This document shows positions 34,401 to 40,780 of a stretch of 64,000 bases of DNA, piece by piece (the stretch's first letter is position 1; each line of letters opens with the position of its first letter). The position numbers and the translations under genes are program-made. The notes under the pieces are model-generated. The model worked only from the letters and a program-made list of their open reading frames with translations, was not told the DNA's origin and made no database searches. This DNA is from G965197405 sp965197405 (GTDB taxonomy: Bacteria > Chloroflexota > Dehalococcoidia > Lucifugimonadales > JAGWBF01). The stretch lies in contig OZ240206.1 in the NCBI GenBank assembly GCA_965197405.1, positions 1,116,001 to 1,180,000 of the forward strand, written 5' to 3'.

Positions 34401-34781
34401 CCGGTCCTCGGCGTTGCGGATTGTCTCCAGGGACGTCCCCAGGAGCCGGACATCGTACTTCTCCAGCAGCCCCGCATCGGCCATGTCCACCGCCAGGTTC
34501 AGTCCGGTCTGGCCGCCCAGCGTGGGCAGGATACCGTCAGGCTGCTCACGGGCGATGATGCTGTCCATCACGTCCACGGTGAGGGGCTCGATGTAGACCA
34601 TGTCGGCTATGTCCTGGTCTGTCATAATGGTGGCGGGGTTGGAGTTCACCAGGACAGTGACGACGCCCTCCTCGCGCAGGGACTTGCAGGCCTGGGTGCC
34701 CGCGTAGTCGAACTCCGCCGCCTGGCCTATGACAATGGGGCCTGAGCCGATGACCAGGACTTTGCCGGGTCTACTTGTCAT
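31443..34781 (-). CDS. carB: Carbamoyl-phosphate synthase large subunit
   Basis: CarB (1112 residues) makes carbamoyl phosphate from bicarbonate, ammonia supplied by CarA, and two ATP. Both ATP-grasp halves are present: GSGPIVIGQAAEFDYAGTQA with VNSNPATIMTDQD at the start, and GSGPIRIGQGIEFDYC with VNSNPETVSTDFD from about residue 585. The glycine-rich loop reads TLGGTGGGLA. The oligomerisation domain and the C-terminal MGS-like allosteric domain (YATEGTAAMILAM to RRAAVERRIPCFTSLDTA) complete it. It is the last gene of the pyr operon on this strand. Confidence 0.98.
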   Translation of the reverse strand: MTSRPGKVLVIGSGPIVIGQAAEFDYAGTQACKSLREEGVVTVLVNSNPATIMTDQDIADMVYIEPLTVDVMDSIIAREQPDGILPTLGGQTGLNLAVDMADAGLLEKYDVRLLGTSLETIRNAEDRELFRNLLLGIGEPEPPSVTVSSMEEARRTASEMGLPLIIRPAYTLGGTGGGLASTIEEFESIVSGGLAASPIHQVLLERSLEGWKEIEYEVMRDGADNCITVCNMENMDPMGVHTGDSIVVAPSQTLTDKEHQMLRSASLRIIRALGIEGGCNVQFALPPHPVVAKAIGSNWEADAPYYVIEVNPRVSRSSALASKATGYPIARVAAKIAVGKRLDEIPNAVTRKTLAAFEPTMDYCVVKIPRWPFDKFPSGDRAITTQMKATGEVMAIDRCFEAALQKAVRSLEMGGRSLLWEDPAWRREGDFLGRTSDSPQKRPSPFQASDLRLWTMMHSLRRGLAHEALAERTLIDPWFIHALSRIVGMETRLLGEPVTPDLLRRAKRLGFSDEQVGVLADMLPEQVRDLRRSWDIIPVYKTVDTCAAEFEAVTPYYYSTYEQENEAPPLEGPKAVVLGSGPIRIGQGIEFDYCSVHAAWALQEENVKSVMVNSNPETVSTDFDTSDRLYFEPLDEESLRDIIENESEGDYPPPSVVQFGGQTAINLSQSLAQAALPLLGSRAEAIDIASDRHKFEEFLSRLGIPQPPGAAVTSVEEALRVAQNIDYPVVVRPSYVLGGRAMEIVQNATELIRYLTVAAEVGQGRPVLIDKYLEGKECEVDAICDGQEVLIPGIMEHIERAGVHSGDSMAIYPGLNLTEDEVDTIVDYTSRIGLALGVQGLMNVQFVILGGAPYRSPRLPREDYQGTSVYILEVNPRASRTTPFISKVTGVPMVNLATRVMLGRTLKELGYEGGLWKRQKIVGIKAPVFSMSKLTGVDWYMGPEMKSTGEVMGVDYDFPSALAKALTAANLTLKPGSAVLLSIGDREKAESVTLIRELLQAGFKLYATEGTAAMILAMDAPVTMITKKLSEGHPNVVDVINDGLVDGVVNTISGSTSTLRDGFYIRRAAVERRIPCFTSLDTARAAVESLLFNRLGASFSHIRRSDEYLNGP

Positions 34782-34831
34782 CCCCTCCCCCTTGGAGAGG
34801 GTGTCTAATAAGCTCTCACAGCCGCACCTGC

Positions 34832-34926
34832 CACCCTGAGCGAAGCGAAGGGTCTAGAGTCCTTGCCTTCTCGGGCGTGCCGTCGCGCAAACATTTTAGA
34901 TTCCTCGCTACGCTCGGAATGACAAG
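34832..34926 (-). repeat. Family A repeat, partial copy 6
   Basis: Only the two hairpins and the spacer remain (CACCCTGAGCGAAGCGAAGGGTCT ... GATTCCTCGCTACGCTCGGAATGAC); the terminal inverted repeats are missing. It lies between carB and the small gene upstream of it. Confidence 0.7.
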
Positions 34927-35026
34927 GGTGGGCTGTAATTGGTTAACACCCTCTGTGCGTCTCTGTAGGATGATACCCCCTCGCTATGTAACCCACAAGA
35001 GGGGGCTTTCCCCGTGGTCCAGACCC

Positions 35027-35440
35027 TTACCGCACGGGCAACCGTCCGGGCAGCTCTATAAACCCTCGACTCTGAAGAGCGTTCAGGAGCTGAAAAACGA
35101 AGCTGGCAAAGAACTTTCCTTCTTCGTCAAAGGCTGCGGACTCGTCGTCCAGCCACTGGTCCTTTGGAGGTATCTTGAAGTTGGTCCTGCCTTCCTCCAG
35201 CTTATCTATCTCTATGAAACCCGCTGTCGGGCCTAGCGCGGAGTCGCTAGCCTTGTTCCAGGGTTTCACCAGCAGCTTCCACTGAGACCCCAGGACACCC
35301 TTCGCAGAGCTTATCCGATAGCCGTAGTCGTCATAGTCGAAGCCCGGCACCTCAGTCTCCAGGAAGTCAATGACTTCCGTCATGTTGGTCTCTAGCTCTA
35401 TTTCTATCCCCTCTTCCAGAAGCAGACGGCCCAAGGTCAT
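35027..35440 (-). CDS. Unknown protein between carA and carB
   Basis: The protein has 137 residues; ATG 35440 is well defined by GGAGGTTATC. There is no signal or membrane segment. It is rich in acidic and aromatic residues, with FLETEVPGFDYDDYGYRISS, KLLVKPWNKASDSALGPTAG and KIPPKDQWLDDESAAFDEEG, and looks like a compact alpha/beta protein. I recognise no family. It separates carA from carB, which are adjacent in most bacteria, and a candidate promoter-like pair (TTGTGC and TATAGT, 19 bases apart on the minus strand near 35486-35516) suggests that it may also be transcribed on its own. Confidence 0.7.
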   Translation of the reverse strand: MTLGRLLLEEGIEIELETNMTEVIDFLETEVPGFDYDDYGYRISSAKGVLGSQWKLLVKPWNKASDSALGPTAGFIEIDKLEEGRTNFKIPPKDQWLDDESAAFDEEGKFFASFVFQLLNALQSRGFIELPGRLPVR

Positions 35441-35550
35441 GATAACCTCCTAAAAAGAGCAACGGTTATGCTTCTACCCGACCCTACTATACCCGGTTAT
35501 CTATCTGGATGCACAAATTCTGCATACGATATTTCAGGTATTTTGCAGGT

Positions 35551-36729
35551 CTATTTCCCCTTAATCTCATCCACCATCTCCAGGAACTCGTCGAAAAGGT
35601 ACTCGTTATCCCTCGGGCCTGGGGAGGCTTCCGAGTGGTACTGGATGGTCAGAATGGGCGATTCACGGTGGCGCAGGCCCTCCACCGTACCATCGTTGAG
35701 ATTAACATGGGTCACGTCAATCTCTGAAGGCAGAGAGTTTTCATCCACGGCGTAGCCGTGGTTCTGGGCGGTTATGTAGACCCTGCCCGTGGTGAGGTCT
35801 TTCACCGGATGGTTTGCCCCGCGATGGCCGAACTTGAGCTTGAAGGTATTGCCACCCAACGCGCGGGCCATTATCTGGTGTCCGAGGCAGATGCCTATGA
35901 TTGGCACCTGCCCTATCAGATTACGTACCATGCTCACCGTGTACTCCAGCAGCGCCGGGTCGCCGGGACCTGGCGATAGAACAATCCCGGAAGGCTTGAG
36001 GGCCATTATCTCTTCTGCGGAGTTCGTGGCCGGGACAGCTATTACCTCGCACCCCCGGTCCCTCAGTAGGCGAAGGATGTTGTACTTGAGGCCGAAGTCG
36101 GCTACAAGGATGCGGCACCTGGGAGCCGGGGCATCGGAGGGCGCATCCCAACTGGGCGGCCAAGTGTAAGGCTCCGCAGTGGTAACGTTCTTGACGAAGT
36201 CTACGTTCCCGTACGAGGGCATATCCCTTAGCCGCGCAAGGGCCGCTTCCGCGGTCCTCTCGTTTAGCTCTGCGGGTGTGACATGGGCGAGTGTGACATG
36301 GGAAGGAGTTGGGACCGCCTCGGAGCTCGAGTAAATGTAGCCCATCATCACCCCCCGGTCCCGCAGGTGACGGGTGATGGACCGGGTATCCACTCCCGCT
36401 ATGGCCGGGATTCCCTGGGAAGCCAGGAAATCGTGGAGGGTGGTGGTGCTGAGGCTGTGGCTGGGGTATTCGCAGTGCTCCCTCACGACGAAGCCGGCTA
36501 CCTGGATACGGCGCGATTCGAAGTCCCTGGCGTTGATGCCGTAGTTGCCCACGAGGGGGTAGGTCAGCACCACGATCTGCCCCGCATAGGAAGGGTCCGT
36601 GAGCGCTTCCTGATAGCCCGTCATGCTCGTGTTGAATACGACCTCGCCGTAGCCGCAGGACTCGGCTCCGAATGCCTCCCCCTGGTAGACCGAACCGTCT
36701 TCAAGCACCAGGTACGCGTCGTTGGCCAT
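35551..36729 (-). CDS. carA: Carbamoyl-phosphate synthase small subunit
   Basis: CarA (392 residues) is the glutaminase subunit that delivers ammonia to CarB. The N-terminal CPSase small-chain domain is seen in LEDGSVYQGEAFGA and GEVVFNTSMTGYQEALTDPSYAGQ. The class I amidotransferase domain has the nucleophile Cys in GICLGHQIMARALGGNT, and His and Glu in QYHSEASPGPRD, with Ser replacing the common Pro after the His. It starts 24 bases after pyrB. Confidence 0.97.
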   Translation of the reverse strand: MANDAYLVLEDGSVYQGEAFGAESCGYGEVVFNTSMTGYQEALTDPSYAGQIVVLTYPLVGNYGINARDFESRRIQVAGFVVREHCEYPSHSLSTTTLHDFLASQGIPAIAGVDTRSITRHLRDRGVMMGYIYSSSEAVPTPSHVTLAHVTPAELNERTAEAALARLRDMPSYGNVDFVKNVTTAEPYTWPPSWDAPSDAPAPRCRILVADFGLKYNILRLLRDRGCEVIAVPATNSAEEIMALKPSGIVLSPGPGDPALLEYTVSMVRNLIGQVPIIGICLGHQIMARALGGNTFKLKFGHRGANHPVKDLTTGRVYITAQNHGYAVDENSLPSEIDVTHVNLNDGTVEGLRHRESPILTIQYHSEASPGPRDNEYLFDEFLEMVDEIKGK

Positions 36730-36753
36730 AAGTTGCTCCGATGGGATAGGATG

Positions 36754-38154
36754 TTAAGCCTTCTCCCGTACTCCATCCGCCATCTTTTTGGACGGCCTGA
36801 AGTTGCCGGCGAGGGCGCTGGCCTCGTCGGGGAAGAAGCTAAACCTGGATGGGTCCAGTGGGCGAGCGAGAAGCTCATCGGCTGGGTAGTACACCTCCCC
36901 CCTTGGGTAGGCGCAGAAGGCCGGAAGGGCCTCCCGCTCGCAATAGCTGCAAACGAAACGCAGCCTGGGCCTTTGAAGGAAGGTGAACTTCGCCTCCGTG
37001 TTCTGAGGCTCTCTCTGCGTTACACAGGCAGCGTTCATGCACCTGATACCCTTCGGGTCCCGGACGGCGGTCCCCTCCCGGAAAGGTGGGCTTCCCTGTT
37101 CGGGCCAGGAGCTATGGGTCCAGGGTTTCAGCCCCAGAATAAGGGCTATCAGGGCCATTCTGACGGGGACTCCGTTTCGCGCTTGAACGAAGTATTTGCT
37201 CCTGACGTCCGAGTCCACGTCGGTGGACAGCTCATCCACCCGTGGAAGAGGGTGCAAGACGACGGCCTTGGAAAAGTCCGCCCTGCTCAGGACCTTTGCG
37301 TTGATGCGCGGGTATTTCTTGGCTCGCTCCTCGCTCCCGTTCACCTCGCGCTCAACCTGCATTCGCGTTACGTAAAAGGCGAAGGACTCGTTCTTGTCAA
37401 TGCGTATCTGGACGGAGTCAACGAGGGTGGGGCTGTGGGGCTGGCTGGGAGTCATGTATATGGCGTCCACCACCGCCTCGGACTCATCCGCAGGCTGGTC
37501 GTACATCGCTTCCAGGCCCGGGTGGTGAATCTTCCGTATGGGTCTGCCGTATTCGGTCTCAATCCTGCGGACCACGTGGTCCGGCAGCCCCAGCCCCTCG
37601 CCGGGCACAAAGATTACGTCCGATCCAAAGCGCAGGAGGGCGTATATCAGGGAGTGAATTGTCCGGCCGTTTTTCAGGTCGCCGCAGAGGGCAATCTTGC
37701 GCCCCTCGAGAGTCCCGAACTCTTTTCGCAAGGTGTAGAGGTCCAGCAGGGTCTGGGTTGGGTGCTCGTGGCTCCCGTCTCCCGCGTTGATAACCGGAAC
37801 GTCGCTGTACTCGGCGGCAAGTCGGGCCGCTCCCTCCCAGGGGTGCCGGAGAACAATCAAGTCCGAGTAGCCGCTCCATATCCTGGTGGTGTCCGCGAGG
37901 GACTCCCCCTTTTCCATGGAGGAGGACTTGGCGTCGGCAGTGGTGATAGTCTCGCCCCCCAGACGCTTCATAGCAGCCTCGAAAGAGCCTCTTGTCCTGG
38001 TGCTTGGCTCCAGGAAGAGGCTGGCCATGATTCGCCGGGAGGTGAGGCCATGAAAAGCGTCGAGGTTCTCCTGGACCTCCTGCGCCAAATCGAGGATGTC
38101 CTCAATCTGCCCGTTGGAAAGGTCCTCTATGGTCACCAGGCTTCCTTTATACAT
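36754..38154 (-). CDS. pyrB: Aspartate carbamoyltransferase with C-terminal PyrI-like zinc domain
   Basis: The protein has 466 residues, about 150 more than a plain PyrB. Residues 1-345 are the catalytic chain: STRTRGSFEAAMKRLGG binds carbamoyl phosphate, with HPTQTLLDLYTL, VTRMQVERE and HPLPRVDELSTDVDSD. It makes carbamoyl aspartate in pyrimidine synthesis. From residue 369 the tail carries Cys372-x4-Cys377-x24-Cys402-x2-Cys405, the spacing of the PyrI zinc domain (x4, x23, x2 in E. coli) that contacts the catalytic chain. The nucleotide-binding allosteric domain of PyrI is not visible. A further 60 residues of unclear function end the protein. Regulation by nucleotides is therefore doubtful. 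Confidence 0.93.
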   Translation of the reverse strand: MYKGSLVTIEDLSNGQIEDILDLAQEVQENLDAFHGLTSRRIMASLFLEPSTRTRGSFEAAMKRLGGETITTADAKSSSMEKGESLADTTRIWSGYSDLIVLRHPWEGAARLAAEYSDVPVINAGDGSHEHPTQTLLDLYTLRKEFGTLEGRKIALCGDLKNGRTIHSLIYALLRFGSDVIFVPGEGLGLPDHVVRRIETEYGRPIRKIHHPGLEAMYDQPADESEAVVDAIYMTPSQPHSPTLVDSVQIRIDKNESFAFYVTRMQVEREVNGSEERAKKYPRINAKVLSRADFSKAVVLHPLPRVDELSTDVDSDVRSKYFVQARNGVPVRMALIALILGLKPWTHSSWPEQGSPPFREGTAVRDPKGIRCMNAACVTQREPQNTEAKFTFLQRPRLRFVCSYCEREALPAFCAYPRGEVYYPADELLARPLDPSRFSFFPDEASALAGNFRPSKKMADGVREKA

Positions 38155-38222
38155 CTTCCATCACCCAGCCTGTCACCTGTCCCCTATGGCTTTCCAAAGT
38201 CGCGGTATCAAACCTGTCATTA

Positions 38223-38430
38223 CCATGAAAATAGCCTGAACCCCTCTGATGTCATTCCGAGCGTAGCGAGGAATCTAGAAATCCATGCTCTTGAATAAGC
38301 CTGCGCTTGAGATTCCTCACTCCGCTTCGCTCCGTTCGGAATGACATGCGGTGGGGGCCTGTCTTACCCGGGAAATACCCATCTGCCTGCTGCAGGCGGG
38401 GCAGACAGGAAGTGACAATGAAAGGGCCTG
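38223..38430. repeat. Composite repeat between pyrR and pyrB
   Basis: It begins ACCATGAAAATAG (family B end), carries two family A hairpin arms of the GTCATTCC type (subfamily of copy 4), and ends AGTGACAATGAAAGGGCCTG with a CTGCCTGCTGCAGGCGGGGCAG palindrome-like stretch inside. It lies within the pyr operon and could lower or split downstream expression. Confidence 0.75.
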
Positions 38431-38447
38431 TCACCCGTATGTCTGGG

Positions 38448-39020
38448 CTAATTGTGCTCCCTCGAACCCTCCGGTTTCCAGGATAACGCCACCTCATCTT
38501 TGCCATCTATTTCGGCCAGCCTCACCTGGACTCTTTCTCCGTGAGAGGTGGGTATGTTCTTGCCGACGTAGTCCGCCTTTATGGGAAGCTCCCGGTGCCC
38601 CCGGTCCACCAGGACGGCCAGATGTACCTGCTGTGGCCTGCCCAGGTCCGTGAGAGCGTCCAGGGCGGCCCTGGCGGTCCGCCCCGTGAAGAGCACGTCG
38701 TCCACCAGCACGACCTTGCGGTCGTTGATGTCCACCGGGAAGGCGGGGGGCTTCCCCTGGGAGCGGGTCTGGGCCTGCCCCGTCGTCGGGCAGAAGGGAA
38801 TATCGTCCCTATAGGGTCTGATGTCCAGCGACGCTACGGGAATATCGTCCCCCTCGAACTCCCGTATTCTCCTGGCGATGTGCAGGGCTAGCGGCAGTCC
38901 CCGGGTGTGGATTCCGGCAAGCACCAGCCCGTCCACCCCCCTGTGCCGCTCGATAATCTCGTGGGTGATGCGGGTAAGGGCCCTGCGAATATCATCCTTG
39001 CTCAGTATCTGCTTTTCCAT
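38448..39020 (-). CDS. pyrR: Pyrimidine operon attenuation protein / uracil phosphoribosyltransferase
   Basis: PyrR (190 residues) binds the nascent pyr leader RNA in the presence of UMP and promotes termination, and also has uracil phosphoribosyltransferase activity. The PRPP loop is VVLVDDVLFTGRTARAALDAL, and LVLAGIHTRGLPLALHIARR and DIRPYRDDI are family-typical. The ATG at 39020 has GAGGGG upstream. It is the first gene after the attenuator at 39052-39222, and the pyrB, carA and carB genes follow on the same strand. Confidence 0.95.
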   Translation of the reverse strand: MEKQILSKDDIRRALTRITHEIIERHRGVDGLVLAGIHTRGLPLALHIARRIREFEGDDIPVASLDIRPYRDDIPFCPTTGQAQTRSQGKPPAFPVDINDRKVVLVDDVLFTGRTARAALDALTDLGRPQQVHLAVLVDRGHRELPIKADYVGKNIPTSHGERVQVRLAEIDGKDEVALSWKPEGSREHN

Positions 39021-39051
39021 CCATCCCCTCGGGACAGGTGCAAGGCATAAT

Positions 39052-39079
39052 AAAAACCCTTGCTAGCTAACGGCAAGGG
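39052..39079 (-). terminator. Attenuator terminator of the pyr operon
   Basis: Minus strand: CCCTTGC-cgttagcta-GCAAGGG followed by TTTTTATTATG. It lies 31 bases before pyrR. An overlapping alternative pairing uses AACCCTTGG (39081-39089 region), which fits a switch between terminator and antiterminator forms. Confidence 0.8.
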
Positions 39080-39144
39080 CCAAGGGTTGAGACTAGCCAT
39101 CCCCCCTGCTAATCCGGGGGACGGCGATTACCGATGGCCCAGAA

Positions 39145-39169
39145 CCTTGCCAGCCTCACGGGACTGTCC
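39145..39169 (-). promoter_or_regulatory. PyrR-binding RNA loop
   Basis: The leader transcript contains GGACAGTCCCGTGAGGCTGG followed by CAAGG, which fits the PyrR recognition consensus AGUCCnGnGAGGCU known from Bacillus-type pyr attenuators. It lies 65 bases upstream of the terminator stem and is the anti-antiterminator bound by PyrR-UMP. Confidence 0.8.
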
Positions 39170-39216
39170 TTAAAAGTCCACTCCCACCCCTGGGAGCGGC
39201 CCTTTCGGCACTCTCT

Positions 39217-39222
39217 ATTGTA
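39217..39222 (-). promoter_or_regulatory. Candidate -10 of the pyr operon
   Basis: TACAAT on the minus strand, about 200 bases before pyrR and upstream of the attenuator. A convincing -35 is not visible. Confidence 0.35.
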
Positions 39223-39279
39223 TTGTGCTTCCATGCTACCAGAGATTGAGCGGAGGTTCAAGGCAGGAGCTTGAGGGTA

Positions 39280-39437
39280 CAGGGCCTTTCAATTGTCACC
39301 CCGAGCGGAGCGAGGGGTCTAATGTCCTTGCCTTCTTAGGCGTGCTGCTATCCAAGCATTTTAGATTCCTCGCTGCGCTCGGAATGACACGCGGCGGGGG
39401 CCTGTATTCACCTGGCGTCGAGAATTGAAAGACCCTG
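39280..39437 (-). repeat. Family A MITE-like repeat, copy 7
   Basis: A full, clean copy: CAGGGCCTTTCAATTGTCAC at one end and GAGAATTGAAAGACCCTG at the other. It is the reverse complement of the type seen at 804 and 31263. Confidence 0.88.
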
Positions 39438-39443
39438 CTTGAG

Positions 39444-39472
39444 GGTATTCTCCAACACGCACTGAGAATACC
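39444..39472. repeat. Inverted repeat downstream of the DUF2283 gene
   Basis: GGTATTCTC-caacacgcact-GAGAATACC, a perfect 9-bp dyad. Its arms match those of the dyad at 40100-40159 on the other side of the two-gene locus (TATTCTCCAA ... ACTGAGAATA). Confidence 0.7.
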
Positions 39473-39544
39473 TAATGGACTGCCGGGCCGCGTGCTGTGA
39501 CTCTATTGGGACGGGATACGTGGACTCGGTGCGTGCGGCACCTC

Positions 39545-39793
39545 TCACGCGACTCCTTCTTTGGCAGATGCGGCCTCACCGGTAAAGGCCAGGTCGGAGA
39601 GGGGGAAACCGGACACGTCTAGCTTCGAGAGGTCGGCTAATCGGGCTCCATCTTCGATCTCAATGCCCACCACCACGTTTTCAGCGTCATAGTCGAAGAC
39701 TATCCCCGGGGCGACCTCGTGAGAATCCGCAGATGGACGGTCGAAGAGGCTTATATACAGCATATCTTCGCTGGAATAGTAGCTTAGCTTCAT
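39545..39793 (-). CDS. DUF2283 family protein
   Basis: This 82-residue protein begins MKLSYYSSEDMLYISLFDRP and continues EVAPGIVFDYDAENVVVGIEIEDGA, the pattern of DUF2283, a short beta-rich domain usually found next to DUF4258 genes in toxin-antitoxin-like pairs. The start is three bases after the stop of the DUF4258 gene. It is probably the antitoxin-like or regulatory member; no experiment supports this assignment here. Confidence 0.85.
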   Translation of the reverse strand: MKLSYYSSEDMLYISLFDRPSADSHEVAPGIVFDYDAENVVVGIEIEDGARLADLSKLDVSGFPLSDLAFTGEAASAKEGVA

Positions 39794-39796
39794 TTA

Positions 39797-40042
39797 TCAC
39801 CTTCTTGGGTATCTAGGGTTAAAATCCCGGTCTGGGAAGGCATTGTGTACCGTTTCTCCATCTGCCAGGGTCACTACACGGAAATACATCCCAAATTCTG
39901 AGACGAAGCCCCGGTGTCGGACACGGCCATTGGGTTGAGTCTGAGTCCGGACCGGCCTTTCGAGAATACGCTCAATCCACTCCATCTTGAGGTAGGGTCG
40001 TGCGTGAAGGACCACATTCTCGAAATACCAGGTGGTCTTCAT
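39797..40042 (-). CDS. DUF4258-like protein
   Basis: The protein has 81 residues. ATG 40042 is preferred to 40057 because GGGAG lies eight bases upstream. MKTTWYFENVVLHARPYLK, WIERILERPVRTQTQPNGRV and RVVTLADGETVHNAFPDRDF are characteristic of the DUF4258-type partner that precedes DUF2283 genes. The family resembles small RelE/BrnT-like folds, so a toxin role is possible. The pair forms a compact operon in a locus of lower GC, bordered by inverted repeats. Confidence 0.8.
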   Translation of the reverse strand: MKTTWYFENVVLHARPYLKMEWIERILERPVRTQTQPNGRVRHRGFVSEFGMYFRVVTLADGETVHNAFPDRDFNPRYPRR

Positions 40043-40099
40043 CCCCACTTCTCCCATTTTATCAGGACAGGTGCCCTACGGACAGGTCCGGTCTGCATA

Positions 40100-40159
40100 G
40101 ATATTCTCCAATGATGTTGGTAATACCGGATATGAATACCACCACGTACTGAGAATATC
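40100..40159. promoter_or_regulatory. Inverted repeat upstream of the DUF4258 gene
   Basis: GATATTCTC (40100-40108) and GAGAATATC (40151-40159) form a perfect 9-bp dyad around 42 bases that should contain the promoter of the DUF4258-DUF2283 pair. The arms match the dyad at 39444-39472, suggesting an operator or a mobile-unit boundary. Confidence 0.55.
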
Positions 40160-40193
40160 AACTCGAGGGGCTGGCGCAGACCGGCCCCGTCGG

Positions 40194-40769
40194 CTATAGC
40201 TCCCGTGAACCCAATATGTCGTACACTGCGCCGGAGGGGGTCAAGGTGCTGCGCACCAGGCACACCTCTCGGACCTGCCACCACACCCCATTCTCCGGAG
40301 GGATCTTGGCCAGCGCCTCCCCCGCCCTGCGGCGCTCTTCACCGGAAGCGTTCTCCCGCATCCTGCCCAGGGTAAGGTGAGGAGTGAAGGCCCGTCTCTC
40401 TTTCGGGAAGCCGCAAACCGAGTGCATCTCCTGGTCTATCCTACCCTGGAGGCGTTCCAGCAAGTCCAGCTCTCCCCTCAGGCCGACCCATACCACCCTG
40501 GGACTCTTGGAGCTTGGGAAGGCCCCCGGCTCTGAGAGGCCGAGTTCAAAGGGACCCGTCCCCTTGCAGGCGCTCTCTACCCCTTCCATCACCCTGTCTA
40601 TCATGGTGGACTCCATATCGCCCAGGAACTTGAGGGTCAGGTGAATGCCCTCCGGCCTCACCCACCTCACCCCTGAGACGCCCTGCTCCTGCAAACGCTT
40701 TGTGACCTCTGCCAGGGCGTCCCGGGCTTCTCCGGAGATGTCCACTGCTATGAAGGCACGGACCGTCAT
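40194..40769 (-). CDS. thpR: RNA 2',3'-cyclic phosphodiesterase (2H family)
   Basis: ThpR (191 residues) opens 2',3'-cyclic phosphates on RNA ends. The protein starts VRAFIAVDISGEARDAL, and the two catalytic His-x-Thr motifs are HLTLKFLG (about residue 43) and HLTLGRM (about residue 136). The intervening VVWVGL strand and the C-terminal VRSTLTPSGAVYDIL are typical. It lies 11 bases after the amidohydrolase gene and is probably co-transcribed with it. Confidence 0.93.
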   Translation of the reverse strand: MTVRAFIAVDISGEARDALAEVTKRLQEQGVSGVRWVRPEGIHLTLKFLGDMESTMIDRVMEGVESACKGTGPFELGLSEPGAFPSSKSPRVVWVGLRGELDLLERLQGRIDQEMHSVCGFPKERRAFTPHLTLGRMRENASGEERRRAGEALAKIPPENGVWWQVREVCLVRSTLTPSGAVYDILGSREL

Positions 40770-40780
40770 CCCCTGACCAC

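Noticed and set aside
34775..35236. 153-codon plus-strand frame after carB
   Set aside because: It runs through a partial family A repeat and the antisense of the 137-residue gene.
36754..38154. Separate pyrI gene or frameshifted pyrB-pyrI pair
   Set aside because: The zinc-domain tail is in the same uninterrupted frame as the catalytic chain and the allosteric domain is absent, so this is a short fusion and not a broken pyrI.
36283..38298. 671-codon plus-strand frame opposite pyrB and carA
   Set aside because: It spans two real genes and a repeat and has no domain; it is typical antisense openness in high-GC DNA.
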